Below are positions 44,514 through 51,967 of a stretch of 64,000 nt of DNA, piece by piece (the first letter of the stretch is position 1; every line of letters starts with the position of its first letter). The DNA comes from Streptomyces sp. CB01373 (GTDB lineage: Bacteria; Actinomycetota; Actinomycetes; Streptomycetales; Streptomycetaceae): assembly GCF_002803075.1 (NCBI RefSeq), contig NZ_NNBK01000014.1, positions 124,001-188,000 on the forward strand, written 5' to 3'. Below the pieces are notes generated by a model. It worked only from the letters and a program-made list of their open reading frames with translations, made no database searches and was not told where the DNA came from. Position numbers and translations under genes: made by a program.

Positions 44514-46365
44514 GGATGATCGCCTCCAGTGTGTGGGCGAGCTGCTCTTCCTTGAACGGCATGCCGTTCACCTGGGTGACGGACCGCACGTCGACCAGGT
44601 ACTTCGCCCGGACCAGGGTGGCGAGCTGGCCGAGGTTCATCTCCGGCACGACGACCCGCTCGTACCGGCGCAGGACGATGCCGAGGTCACGCGGGAAGGG
44701 GTTGAGGTGGCGCAGGTGCGCCTGCGCCACCGGCTGCCCGGCCCGGCGCAGCCGCCGTACCGCGGCCGTGATCGGCCCGTACGTCGAGCCCCAGCCCAGG
44801 ACCAGCGTCTTCGCCTCGTCCGGGCCGTCGACCTCCAGGTCCGGTACGTCGATGCCGTCGATCTTGGCCTGCCGGATGCGGACCATGAAGTCGTGGTTGG
44901 CGGGGTCGTAGGAGATGTTGCCGGTGCCGTCCTGCTTCTCGATGCCGCCGATGCGGTGCTCCAGGCCGGGCGTGCCGGGGATCGCCCACGGCCGGGCGAG
45001 GGTGTGCGGGTCGCGCTTGTAGGGCCAGAACACCTCGGTGCCGTCCGGAAGGGTGTGGTTGGGGCCCTGCGCGAACCGCACGTGCAGGTCCGGGAGTTCG
45101 TCCGGCTCCGGGATGCGCCAGGGCTCGGAGCCGTTGGCGAGGTAGCCGTCCGACAGCAGGAAGACCGGGGTGCGGTACGTCAGCGCGATCCGGGCCGCCT
45201 CGATCGCCGCGTCGAAACAGTCCGCCGGCGTCCGTGCCGCGATCACGGGAACCGGGGCCTCGCCGTTACGGCCGTACATCGCCTGCATCAGGTCGGCCTG
45301 CTCGGTCTTGGTCGGCAGACCCGTCGAGGGCCCGCCGCGCTGGATGTCGACGATCAGCAGCGGCAGCTCCAGCGAGACCGCGAGCCCGATGGCCTCCGAC
45401 TTCAGGGCCACACCCGGGCCGGACGTCGTCGTCACCGCCAGCGACCCGCCGAAGGCGGCACCGAGGGCGGCACCGATCCCGGCGATCTCGTCCTCGGCCT
45501 GGAAGGTCCGTACGCCGAAGTTCTTGTGCTTGCTCAGCTCGTGCAGGATGTCCGAGGCCGGGGTGATCGGGTACGAGCCCAGGTACAGCGGCAGATCCGC
45601 CTGCCGGGACGCGACGACCAGGCCGTAGGACAGTGCGAGGTTGCCGGAGACGCTGCGGTACGTGCCGGTCGGGAACGCGGTGGCCGCCGGGGCGACCTCG
45701 TAGGAGACGGCGAAGTCCTCCGTCGTCTCACCGAAGTTCCAGCCCGCGCGGAGCGCCGCGATGTTGGCGGCCGCGATGTCGGGCCTCTTGGCGAACTTCG
45801 ACTTCAGGAACTTCTCGGTGCCCTCGGTGGACCGGTGGTACATCCACGACAGCAGGCCGAGCGCGAACATGTTCTTGCTGCGCTCGGCCTCCTTGCGGGA
45901 GAGTTCGAACTCCTTCAGCGCCTCCACCGTCAGCGTGGTCAGCGGCACCGGGTGGAGGCGGTAGCCGTCGAGTGAGCCGTCCTCCAGCGGCGAGGTCGCG
46001 TAGCCCGCCTTCCGGATCGCCCGCCCGGTGAACTCGTCGGTGTTGAAGATCACTTCGGCGCCGCGCGGCAGATCGCCGATGTTCGCCCGCAGCGCCGCCG
46101 GGTTCATCGCGACGAGTACGTCCGGGGCGTCGCCCGGCGTGAGGATGTCGTGGTCGGCGAAGTGCAACTGGTAGGAGGAGACCCCGGGCAGCGTCCCGGC
46201 GGGGGCCCGGATCTCGGCGGGGAAGTTCGGCAGTGTGGCGAGGTCGTTGCCGAACGACGCGGTCTCCGCGGTGAAGCGGTCGCCGGTGAGCTGCATGCCG
46301 TCACCCGAGTCGCCCGCGAACCGGATGATCACCCGGTCCAGCCGGCGGACTTCCTTGATGTACAC
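44503..46365 (-). CDS. korA: 2-oxoacid:ferredoxin oxidoreductase, alpha subunit (gamma-alpha fusion)
   Basis: A 620-residue protein joining the gamma domain (RVIIRFAGDSGDGMQLTGDR, about 10-190) to the alpha domain (GNLALSYGLVVASRQADLPL, QAEDEIAGIGAALGAAFGGS, TTTSGPGVALKSEAIGLAV, DIQRGGPSTGLPTKTEQADL). These are the usual KorA motifs for pyrimidine contact and CoA binding. ATG 46365 begins MYIKEVRRLDR. Streptomyces have housekeeping korAB elsewhere, so this linked pair is likely a secondary set. The known coelimycin cluster of S. coelicolor also carries a korAB pair beside a butyrolactone system. Confidence 0.93.
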   Translation of the reverse strand: MYIKEVRRLDRVIIRFAGDSGDGMQLTGDRFTAETASFGNDLATLPNFPAEIRAPAGTLPGVSSYQLHFADHDILTPGDAPDVLVAMNPAALRANIGDLPRGAEVIFNTDEFTGRAIRKAGYATSPLEDGSLDGYRLHPVPLTTLTVEALKEFELSRKEAERSKNMFALGLLSWMYHRSTEGTEKFLKSKFAKRPDIAAANIAALRAGWNFGETTEDFAVSYEVAPAATAFPTGTYRSVSGNLALSYGLVVASRQADLPLYLGSYPITPASDILHELSKHKNFGVRTFQAEDEIAGIGAALGAAFGGSLAVTTTSGPGVALKSEAIGLAVSLELPLLIVDIQRGGPSTGLPTKTEQADLMQAMYGRNGEAPVPVIAARTPADCFDAAIEAARIALTYRTPVFLLSDGYLANGSEPWRIPEPDELPDLHVRFAQGPNHTLPDGTEVFWPYKRDPHTLARPWAIPGTPGLEHRIGGIEKQDGTGNISYDPANHDFMVRIRQAKIDGIDVPDLEVDGPDEAKTLVLGWGSTYGPITAAVRRLRRAGQPVAQAHLRHLNPFPRDLGIVLRRYERVVVPEMNLGQLATLVRAKYLVDVRSVTQVNGMPFKEEQLAHTLEAIIHDH

Positions 46366-46462
46366 GGTGCTCCTCTCGTCGCGCTCGGATGGAAGCCGCA
46401 GCCGAAACTATGGGGCGAGAGGGGGCGCGTCCCAGCCCCCGGCCAAGTCCGCTCCCGATCTT

Positions 46463-46476
46463 GGCAAGTCGCCTAA
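46463..46476. promoter_or_regulatory. GGCAAGTCGCCTAA motif upstream of korA
   Basis: This 14-mer differs at two positions from GGCAAGTTGCGTAA at 24247-24260 in the main divergent promoter. It lies about 100 bases before korA, overlapping the last codon of the repressor gene. Its 11-base relative TTCGGCAAGTC occurs (minus strand) before the aldo/keto reductase and the IS701-like gene. Candidate shared operator. Confidence 0.4.
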
Positions 46477-47144
46477 ACAGCACCGTCCTCTGCCGTCCGT
46501 GCCCGTCCTGGAGCACTCCGCGTGCGGGCCCCGGTCCGCCGCTGCTGGGGAAGGCGCACGGTCGGGGAGAGCCCGCGCAGCGTGAGCTCCCAGATCTCGG
46601 CGACCTGGGTCACCGCGCGGACATGGTCCGGCTCCGCGGCCTCGCCGCCGGTGTGGATGAGCACCTCGGCGCCGGTCACGAGATGCGTGACCAGGGAGAG
46701 GAGCGCACGCGGGTGGGTGCCGGGGCTCAGGGTCTCCTCGGGCACACGGGTCACCAGATCCTCGATCACGGGAATCCACGAGGAGGGCCACGGCGAGGTG
46801 GTCGCCACGCGCTCGCGGCTGAGCCCGGCGGCGGCCCGGACCACGGAACTCTCCTCAAGCAGACCGACGACGGCGAGGGTGATGGCGATGATGGTCTCCA
46901 GCGGGGGCTGACGTGTTCTGAGGATCCGTTGCACCACTTCGTCGGTGAGCGCGATGCCGTGTTGCTGCACCGCGTCGGCGAGTGCGGCCTTCGAGCGGAA
47001 GTGGAAGGTCAGCGCGCCCATGGAGGTGCCCGCCCCCGCGCAGATCCGTCCCAGTGACGTGGCCTCGAAGCCCGCGGCGTCGAAGGCGTCGGCGGCGGCC
47101 CGGACGAGGGACTCGCGGGTCCGGACCGCTCTTCCCTGTTTCAC
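46473..47144 (-). CDS. TetR-family gamma-butyrolactone receptor homologue (first)
   Basis: A 223-residue repressor of the ArpA/ScbR group. The DNA-binding domain begins KQGRAVRTRESLVRAAADAF with helix-turn-helix LGRICAGAGTSMGALTFHF; the rest is the ligand domain. It is more diverged than the second receptor (ALTFHF where receptors usually have ALYFHF, and a Pro/Arg-rich tail), so it may be a pseudo-receptor responding to another ligand. GTG 47144 has GGAGG about 8 bases upstream; a longer ATG frame is less likely. It lies between korA and the IS701-like gene. Confidence 0.85.
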   Translation of the reverse strand: MKQGRAVRTRESLVRAAADAFDAAGFEATSLGRICAGAGTSMGALTFHFRSKAALADAVQQHGIALTDEVVQRILRTRQPPLETIIAITLAVVGLLEESSVVRAAAGLSRERVATTSPWPSSWIPVIEDLVTRVPEETLSPGTHPRALLSLVTHLVTGAEVLIHTGGEAAEPDHVRAVTQVAEIWELTLRGLSPTVRLPQQRRTGARTRSAPGRARTAEDGAV

Positions 47145-47461
47145 CGTGGACAGCCTCCGCGGGCCGGGCGGTCGTCGCGTTCCGCGCACGTCCGCGATCG
47201 CGTCATTGCTGGTCTCCTCTCAATGCGATGGGCCGCGTTGCTGTCCAGCTTCTGGTGGCGAGAGCTCCGTCACAACGCCGACTTCCGATAGATGTACGGG
47301 GTTTGGTGGCCGCATCTGCATCTGTGCCCGTTTTTTACGGAAACGCCTGCGGGTACTTCAGTGACTTGCCGAAGTCTCACCGAAAGCGCCCATCCCCCTC
47401 AAAAACAAAGAGAACGTTCGCTATTCTTTTTTGGTCGGCATGCACGTGGAGGGAGCGCACC
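47145..47461. promoter_or_regulatory. Divergent control region of receptor and IS701-like gene
   Basis: A 317-base gap. It contains a minus-strand TTCGGCAAGTC (within 47364-47373), shared with the main biosynthetic promoter, and an AT-rich palindromic site at 47402-47430 (separate entry). No coding frame in the gap is convincing. Confidence 0.5.
47402..47430. promoter_or_regulatory. Autoregulatory-element-like palindrome before the IS701-like gene
   Basis: An AT-rich palindrome centred on AACGTT (47413-47418), with inner arms AGAGAACG/CGTTCGCT and outer A-run and T-run arms; about 11 of 15 half-site positions pair. It shares AACAAA and GAACG with the site upstream of the second receptor and afsA. 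It is about 35 bases before the IS701-like start, a position that would block transcription. Confidence 0.45.
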
Positions 47462-48655
47462 ATGGCCGGGCAGCACCTGGTTCTGTCACCGCAGTGGAGT
47501 ACGGCCTCGCTGAACACCTTCAGCGACACACTCTTCGGACATCTCCCACGGGCCGACCAACGACGATGGGCCCTGGGCTACCTGCGCGGGCTGCTCGCGA
47601 CGCCGGGCAAGAAGTCCATACGCCGCCTTGCCGCCGCGATCTCGGCGTCGCCGACGGCGTCGCAGTCTCTGCAGCAGTTCATCAACACCAGCCCCTGGGA
47701 CTGGGAACCGGCCCGTGAGGAACTGACCCGGGTCGTACAGGGGCGCACCACGCCCCTGGCCCTGACGGTCGCCTCGGCGTTCCTGCCCAAGCGCGGCGCG
47801 CACTCGTGCGGGGTGCACCGCCGTTTCGTGCCACGGCTGGGCCGGACCATCAACTGCCAGATGGGAGTCGGGCTGTTCCTCTCCTCCGGGGACATGCACC
47901 TGCCGGTGGACTGGCGTCTGATGCTTCCCGAGCGGTGGAGCGACGACGCGGACCTGCGTGAGCGGGCCAGGATTCCCGGTACAGCCCGCCATCGCCCGTA
48001 CTGGGAGCACATCCTCGATCTGCTCGATATGGTCTCGTCCCGCGCGGGACTCACCGCGGTCCCCGCGGTGGTGGACATGAGCGAGTGCCCGGACGCGACC
48101 CTCCTGGTCAACGGCCTGAGCCGGCGGGGGCAGAACTTCGTCGTGGCGGTGCCGCCCGGTCTGCGGATACTCCCGCTCGGCCCTCGCGCCGCCCCTGCCG
48201 ACGCCCAGGACGCCCAAGGCGCCCTGTCCGTTCAGGAGTTCCTGCACCGGCATGGCACCCACCAGACATACGCCACGGTGCACGCCCCGGGCCGCGGTGA
48301 CGTGAGGATGCTGTCCACCCGGGTCCGGTTGCCCGGCAGCAGGCAGACCCACCGCCTCCTCGCCGAGTGGGACCCCGCCCGGCAGGGCGCCCCGCGCGCA
48401 TGGCTCTCCACCCTCCTCGACGAACGCGCCGGGCGCATCGCCGCGCTCGCCCACCTGGCTTCCGGCGCCGCCGCCACCGTGAGCCGCCTTGAGGAGGACT
48501 GCGGCCTCCTCGACTTCGAGGGCCGCTCCTACCCCGGCTGGCACCATCACATGACCCTGGTCTCCGCCGCCTACACCTACAGCCGTCTCTACTCCCCGGC
48601 CTCCACCACCCCCGCCGCGCCCGAGGCCCCCGCCTCACTGCCCCGCACCGCCTGA
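47462..48655 (+). CDS. Domesticated IS701-type transposase, probable non-catalytic
   Basis: A 397-residue protein with an IS701 (DDE) fold: HLPRADQRRWALGYLRGLLA, TASQSLQQFINTSPWDWEP, then PKRGAHSCGVHRRFVPRLGR, and near the end CGLLDFEGRSYPGWHHHMTL. Where active enzymes have the first catalytic Asp (DDTGFPKKG), this one reads VASAFLPKRG; the second region is VVDMSECPD; the Glu-bearing DFEGR remains. No terminal inverted repeats are visible. It has its own good ribosome site (GGAGGGAG) and an operator-like palindrome, and stands inside the butyrolactone regulatory block. This suggests recruitment as a DNA-binding regulator. Confidence 0.75.
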   Translation: MAGQHLVLSPQWSTASLNTFSDTLFGHLPRADQRRWALGYLRGLLATPGKKSIRRLAAAISASPTASQSLQQFINTSPWDWEPAREELTRVVQGRTTPLALTVASAFLPKRGAHSCGVHRRFVPRLGRTINCQMGVGLFLSSGDMHLPVDWRLMLPERWSDDADLRERARIPGTARHRPYWEHILDLLDMVSSRAGLTAVPAVVDMSECPDATLLVNGLSRRGQNFVVAVPPGLRILPLGPRAAPADAQDAQGALSVQEFLHRHGTHQTYATVHAPGRGDVRMLSTRVRLPGSRQTHRLLAEWDPARQGAPRAWLSTLLDERAGRIAALAHLASGAAATVSRLEEDCGLLDFEGRSYPGWHHHMTLVSAAYTYSRLYSPASTTPAAPEAPASLPRTA

Positions 48656-49623
48656 GGACCCCAGGGTCTTTCGGCGAGGAACGACCTGTACCACGCGGAC
48701 GCGGAGGCGAGGCGGGCGAGCGGGCCGGGGCCCTCCGGGCAGCCGGTGAGGCGCCAGATCTCCTCGCCGCGGTACCAGTGGTCGAGGGCGAGGAGGGAGA
48801 ACTGGCGCTCGCTCATCGGACCCGGCACCTCGCGCAGTCGGCGTACGCAGGCGTCCCAGGGCCATGACCCGGTCACACTCGGCAGTACGCCGAGGGAGGC
48901 GAGTGTGGTCAAAAGGTCCCGGACGCGTACGGGGCGGGTGTGGGCGGCGTGATGGATGCCCGTGGGCGGCGCGTCCGGCATGAGCGCCGTCGTCGTGATC
49001 AGCCGTGCGAGGTCCTCGACGTCGATGAGGGACAGCAGGCCGCGTCCGCCGTCCCAGAGGGCCGGAACCCGCGCGAGCAGTTCGGCCAGCGCCGGGACGA
49101 CCCAGCGGTCGCCCTGGCCCACGATCAGACCGGCCCGCAGCACCGTGCCGCCCGTCGCCAGCACGTGCCGCTCGCTTTCGAGCCGGGTGGCGCTGGCCGC
49201 GGAGACAGGCGCCGGCGCGATCTCGTTCACGGTGAGCCCGCGGTGCGGCCCGGCTCCGTACACCGCGGTCGTCGAGAGCTGGACGACGCGTCGGACACCG
49301 CTGCGGCGGGCCTCCTCGATGAGCGTCGCGGTCCCCCGGACGTTGACGGCCTCGCACGCGCGCGCCTCGCCGGACACCCGGGACGCGAGGTGCACCAGGA
49401 CGTGCACACCGTCCAGCGCTCCGGACAGCGAGGACGGATCGGTCAGGTCCGCGGGGCACCACGACGGGCCCGCCTCGTCCCGGAGCCGTCTCCCGGGAGG
49501 TGTGCGCACCAGGGCGCGCACGTCGTCGACGCGGCCGTCGGCACGCGCTTCGAGGAGCCCGCGGAGCACCACCGAACCGACGAAGCCCGTGGCTCCGGTG
49601 ACCGCCACGCGGGGCGGCCTCAC
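48589..49623 (-). CDS. NAD-dependent epimerase-like SDR of the butyrolactone locus
   Basis: A 344-residue SDR-fold protein. The nucleotide loop VTGATGFVGSVVL is intact, with VHLASRVSG and VVQLSTTAVYGAG following. The usual YxxxK pair is not seen: the aligned stretch reads SATRLESERHVL, so catalysis may differ. GTG 49623 overlaps the receptor stop (GTGA), so the two are translated together. Similar genes beside afsA/receptor pairs are taken to modify the butyrolactone or butenolide signal. Its 3' end overlaps the convergent IS701-like gene by 67 bases. Confidence 0.78.
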   Translation of the reverse strand: MRPPRVAVTGATGFVGSVVLRGLLEARADGRVDDVRALVRTPPGRRLRDEAGPSWCPADLTDPSSLSGALDGVHVLVHLASRVSGEARACEAVNVRGTATLIEEARRSGVRRVVQLSTTAVYGAGPHRGLTVNEIAPAPVSAASATRLESERHVLATGGTVLRAGLIVGQGDRWVVPALAELLARVPALWDGGRGLLSLIDVEDLARLITTTALMPDAPPTGIHHAAHTRPVRVRDLLTTLASLGVLPSVTGSWPWDACVRRLREVPGPMSERQFSLLALDHWYRGEEIWRLTGCPEGPGPLARLASASAWYRSFLAERPWGPQAVRGSEAGASGAAGVVEAGE

Positions 49624-50246
49624 GCGGTCGCCGCCGACCCGTCGTGGGGGATGACGAGCTGCGCGACGACCTCGTCCGGCGCCAGGGCGGGCAGCAGGCA
49701 GCGCCACATGGCAGCGATCAGCTCGGGCAGGTTGGCCCGCTCGCTGGAGATCTCGGACATGATCTGCGTACCGGTGAAGGCACCGACGATCACGCGCGCG
49801 AAGTCCGCTTCGTCGACGTAGGGGCGCAACTGTCCCCTCGTGCGCGCCTCGACCAGGGTCTCCCGGAAGTGGTCGATCCAGAACTCGTAGATCGAGTACT
49901 CCTGAAGACCCGATTCGTTCTGCTCCACCGCCAGCCGGACGCCGGCCCGCAGCAGCGTGTTGCTCTTCAGTTCGCACGCCAGGTACCCGGTTATGTCGAG
50001 CAGTTGCTGGAGGCCGGGCTCGCTCGGGGGGAACTCCAGATCGGCGGCCTGCTCCATGATGACGGCTCTGGCCAGGGCTTCCTTGTTCTTGAAGTGGAAG
50101 TACATGGCCCCGGCCGTCAGCCCGGCCCGTTCCAGGATCTTGTTGACGCTCGCGCCGGAGTACCCGGCCGCGTCGAAGATCTCGGCCGCCGCCCTGAGCA
50201 GTACTTCTCGGGTACGAACGGCACGTTCCTGCCTGCGTCGTGCCAT
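49620..50246 (-). CDS. TetR-family gamma-butyrolactone receptor (second)
   Basis: A 208-residue ArpA/ScbR-type repressor. DNA-binding domain: MARRRQERAVRTREVLLRAA, AAGYSGASVNKILERAGLTA and AMYFHFKNKEALARAV; the ligand domain carries a conserved Trp in YEFWIDHFRE. It is divergent from the afsA homologue, with a palindromic site between them, the classical arrangement in which the receptor represses its own signal synthase until the butyrolactone binds. ATG 50246 begins at the conserved MARRRQ. Confidence 0.92.
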   Translation of the reverse strand: MARRRQERAVRTREVLLRAAAEIFDAAGYSGASVNKILERAGLTAGAMYFHFKNKEALARAVIMEQAADLEFPPSEPGLQQLLDITGYLACELKSNTLLRAGVRLAVEQNESGLQEYSIYEFWIDHFRETLVEARTRGQLRPYVDEADFARVIVGAFTGTQIMSEISSERANLPELIAAMWRCLLPALAPDEVVAQLVIPHDGSAATA

Positions 50247-50271
50247 CACTGACCGCCCCAACCTCTCGACA

Positions 50272-50295
50272 AACAAAAAGAACGACCTCTATGTT
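50272..50295. promoter_or_regulatory. Autoregulatory-element-like palindrome between receptor and afsA
   Basis: A 24-bp imperfect palindrome with outer arms AACA/TGTT and inner AG-CG-CT symmetry; 16 of 24 positions are symmetric. It lies 26 bases before the receptor start and 75 before afsA. Size, AT-rich arms and position fit the sites bound by ScbR/ArpA-type receptors. Confidence 0.55.
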
Positions 50296-50369
50296 ATCCG
50301 AGGCGGCACGCATGCGTGTCCGCTCGTTATCGCTTTGGCATTCGCCAGCAGCCCAAGGGGAGGACTGCC

Positions 50370-51299
50370 ATGTCGCTTCAGCTTGCTCATCTGCCTGTGA
50401 CAGAAATGCCTACTGCCATTCCTCGGTCGTACACGCACAAGCGCGACGCGTCCGAGGTGCTGCTGAGCAACTGGTGCCGCAGGGGGGCGGACTCCTACGC
50501 GGTGGAGGCCGGCTGGCCCGAGCAGCATGTCTTCTACGAGACCCGGCTCGGCATGCACGACCCGATGCTGCTCTGCGAGACGGTGCGCCAGACGTTACCG
50601 CTGCTGTCCCACGGTGCCTACGAGGTACCGCTCGGACACCAACTGCTCTGGCAGGACTTCGCCTGGGAACTCGACGCGGACGCCCTGCGCAGTGACGGCG
50701 GCGCGGTCGGTATAGACCTGCGCATCACGTGCACGGACGTCAGACGCCGCAAGGCGCGCGCCTCTGCCCTGGCGCTGCGCTTCGAGTTGGTGCGGGACAG
50801 CACGGTCCTCGCCGTCGCGCGCACCCGCTTCACGATCCAGGACCGGACCGTCTACGAACGTCTGCGGGGCCGTTACGCCGACATACCCGGCCTGCAGGCG
50901 GTTCCCCTGCCCTCCCCCGCGTCGCCCGAGCGCGTGGGGCGGAGCAGTTTCGAGGACGTGGTCCTCTCGCCCACCGACTCCAGCACGCGCTGGCAGCTGC
51001 GGGTCGACCGGGCGCACCCGATCCTCTTCGACCACCCCGTGGACCACGCGCCCGGCATGCTGCTGCTCGAAGCCGCGCGTCAGGCGGCCCAGGCCATGGT
51101 CCACCCGGACGCCGCCGTGGTGGTGGGGATGAGCGTCGTCTTCGCCCGCTACGCCGAGTTCGACACCACCTGCTGGATCGAGTCCGCCTCGCTCCCGGAC
51201 GACCTGAACGGCAACCGCAGGGTGCTGGTCACCGGCCGGCAGCAGGACAGGGACGTCTTCTCCGCGGTCGTGTCCATCGCCTCGGTGGCGGGCGGCTGA
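50370..51299 (+). CDS. Gamma-butyrolactone synthase (AfsA family)
   Basis: A 309-residue AfsA homologue that joins a beta-ketoacyl chain to dihydroxyacetone phosphate to begin a gamma-butyrolactone or related signal. Two hot-dog-like AfsA repeats are visible: the first around DPMLLCETVRQTLPLLSHGA, the second around HPILFDHPVDHAPGMLLLEA with RQAAQA. ATG 50370 is preceded by GGGGAGGAC. It is divergent from the second receptor gene. A hairpin (51302-51325) follows the stop. Confidence 0.92.
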   Translation: MSLQLAHLPVTEMPTAIPRSYTHKRDASEVLLSNWCRRGADSYAVEAGWPEQHVFYETRLGMHDPMLLCETVRQTLPLLSHGAYEVPLGHQLLWQDFAWELDADALRSDGGAVGIDLRITCTDVRRRKARASALALRFELVRDSTVLAVARTRFTIQDRTVYERLRGRYADIPGLQAVPLPSPASPERVGRSSFEDVVLSPTDSSTRWQLRVDRAHPILFDHPVDHAPGMLLLEAARQAAQAMVHPDAAVVVGMSVVFARYAEFDTTCWIESASLPDDLNGNRRVLVTGRQQDRDVFSAVVSIASVAGG

Positions 51300-51301
51300 T
51301 T

Positions 51302-51325
51302 CCCCCGGGGTGGAGCGCCCGGGGG
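51302..51325. terminator. Hairpin after afsA homologue
   Basis: CCCCCGGG (51302-51309) pairs with CCCGGGGG (51318-51325) around an 8-base loop, 3 bases after the stop codon. Confidence 0.5.
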
Positions 51326-51361
51326 GGACGACGATCATGATCGAGAAACTGTAGCCACCAT

Positions 51362-51760
51362 CGGTCGCGCCGGCCGAGTCGTTCGGTGATCCCGTCCATG
51401 CCCCGCTCCTCGGCGCCGAGCCGGGGAGCGCGGCGGGGGCCGTCGGGAAACGCACGCGGGAGTTCGCCACTGTGCGCTGGTGCGCCCGCCGGGCCCTCGC
51501 GGACGTGGGCATCGCCCCCCGTCCTCAGCGGCGAAGGCGGAGGGCCCGCGTGGCCGGACGGTGTCGTCGGGAGCATGACGCACGGCGATGGATACCGGGC
51601 GGCGGCCGTGGCAAACGCCGGTGAGGTGCGCGGCGTCGGCATCGACGCCGCGCACCACCTTCCCCTTCTCGAGGGAGTGTTCGCGTCCATGGCCCTGCCC
51701 GCCGAACCGCGGCGGGACGCGGAACTGCGCCGCCTGGCGCCCCGGCGTCCACCAGCCAGG
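51362..51760 (+). pseudogene. Truncated, frameshifted phosphopantetheinyl transferase
   Basis: The first frame reads SVAPAESFGDPVHAPLLGAE and REFATVRWCARRALADVG, an Sfp/EntD-type start. Near 51520 the frame changes, and homology continues with GVVGSMTHGDGYRAAAVANA and VRGVGIDAAHHLPL, ending soon after at VFASMALPAE. In active enzymes the second motif is GSMTHCxGY and GIDAEP; both are altered, and the C-terminal KEA motif is missing. The remaining 200 bases to the helicase gene (to 51967) contain nothing I recognise. A cluster-linked PPTase has decayed, so carriers must be activated by an enzyme encoded elsewhere. Confidence 0.75.
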
Positions 51761-51967
51761 TGACAGCAGGCTGTCTGCGTGCGGCGGCCGACAGGCAGTG
51801 GCCCGTTCAGGCACCGCCACGACCAGAGCGTGGGGGCCACCATCTCCGGCAGATCACTGATCCCCACGTGAATGAGCAGGTCCAGGAGACCTGCTTCAAC
51901 CAGAACCCGGCTCTTGTCGTTCTCGTACTGGCGGCGGTCCCTGCCGGGTACAGGTCGGCCAGGGCAG

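Noticed and set aside
47462-48655. Active insertion sequence
   Set aside because: No terminal inverted repeats or target duplication seen, and the first catalytic Asp is missing.
19838-51300. SARP or LAL pathway activator
   Set aside because: I checked the cluster genes for a SARP DNA-binding/BTAD protein or a LuxR-type large regulator and found none.
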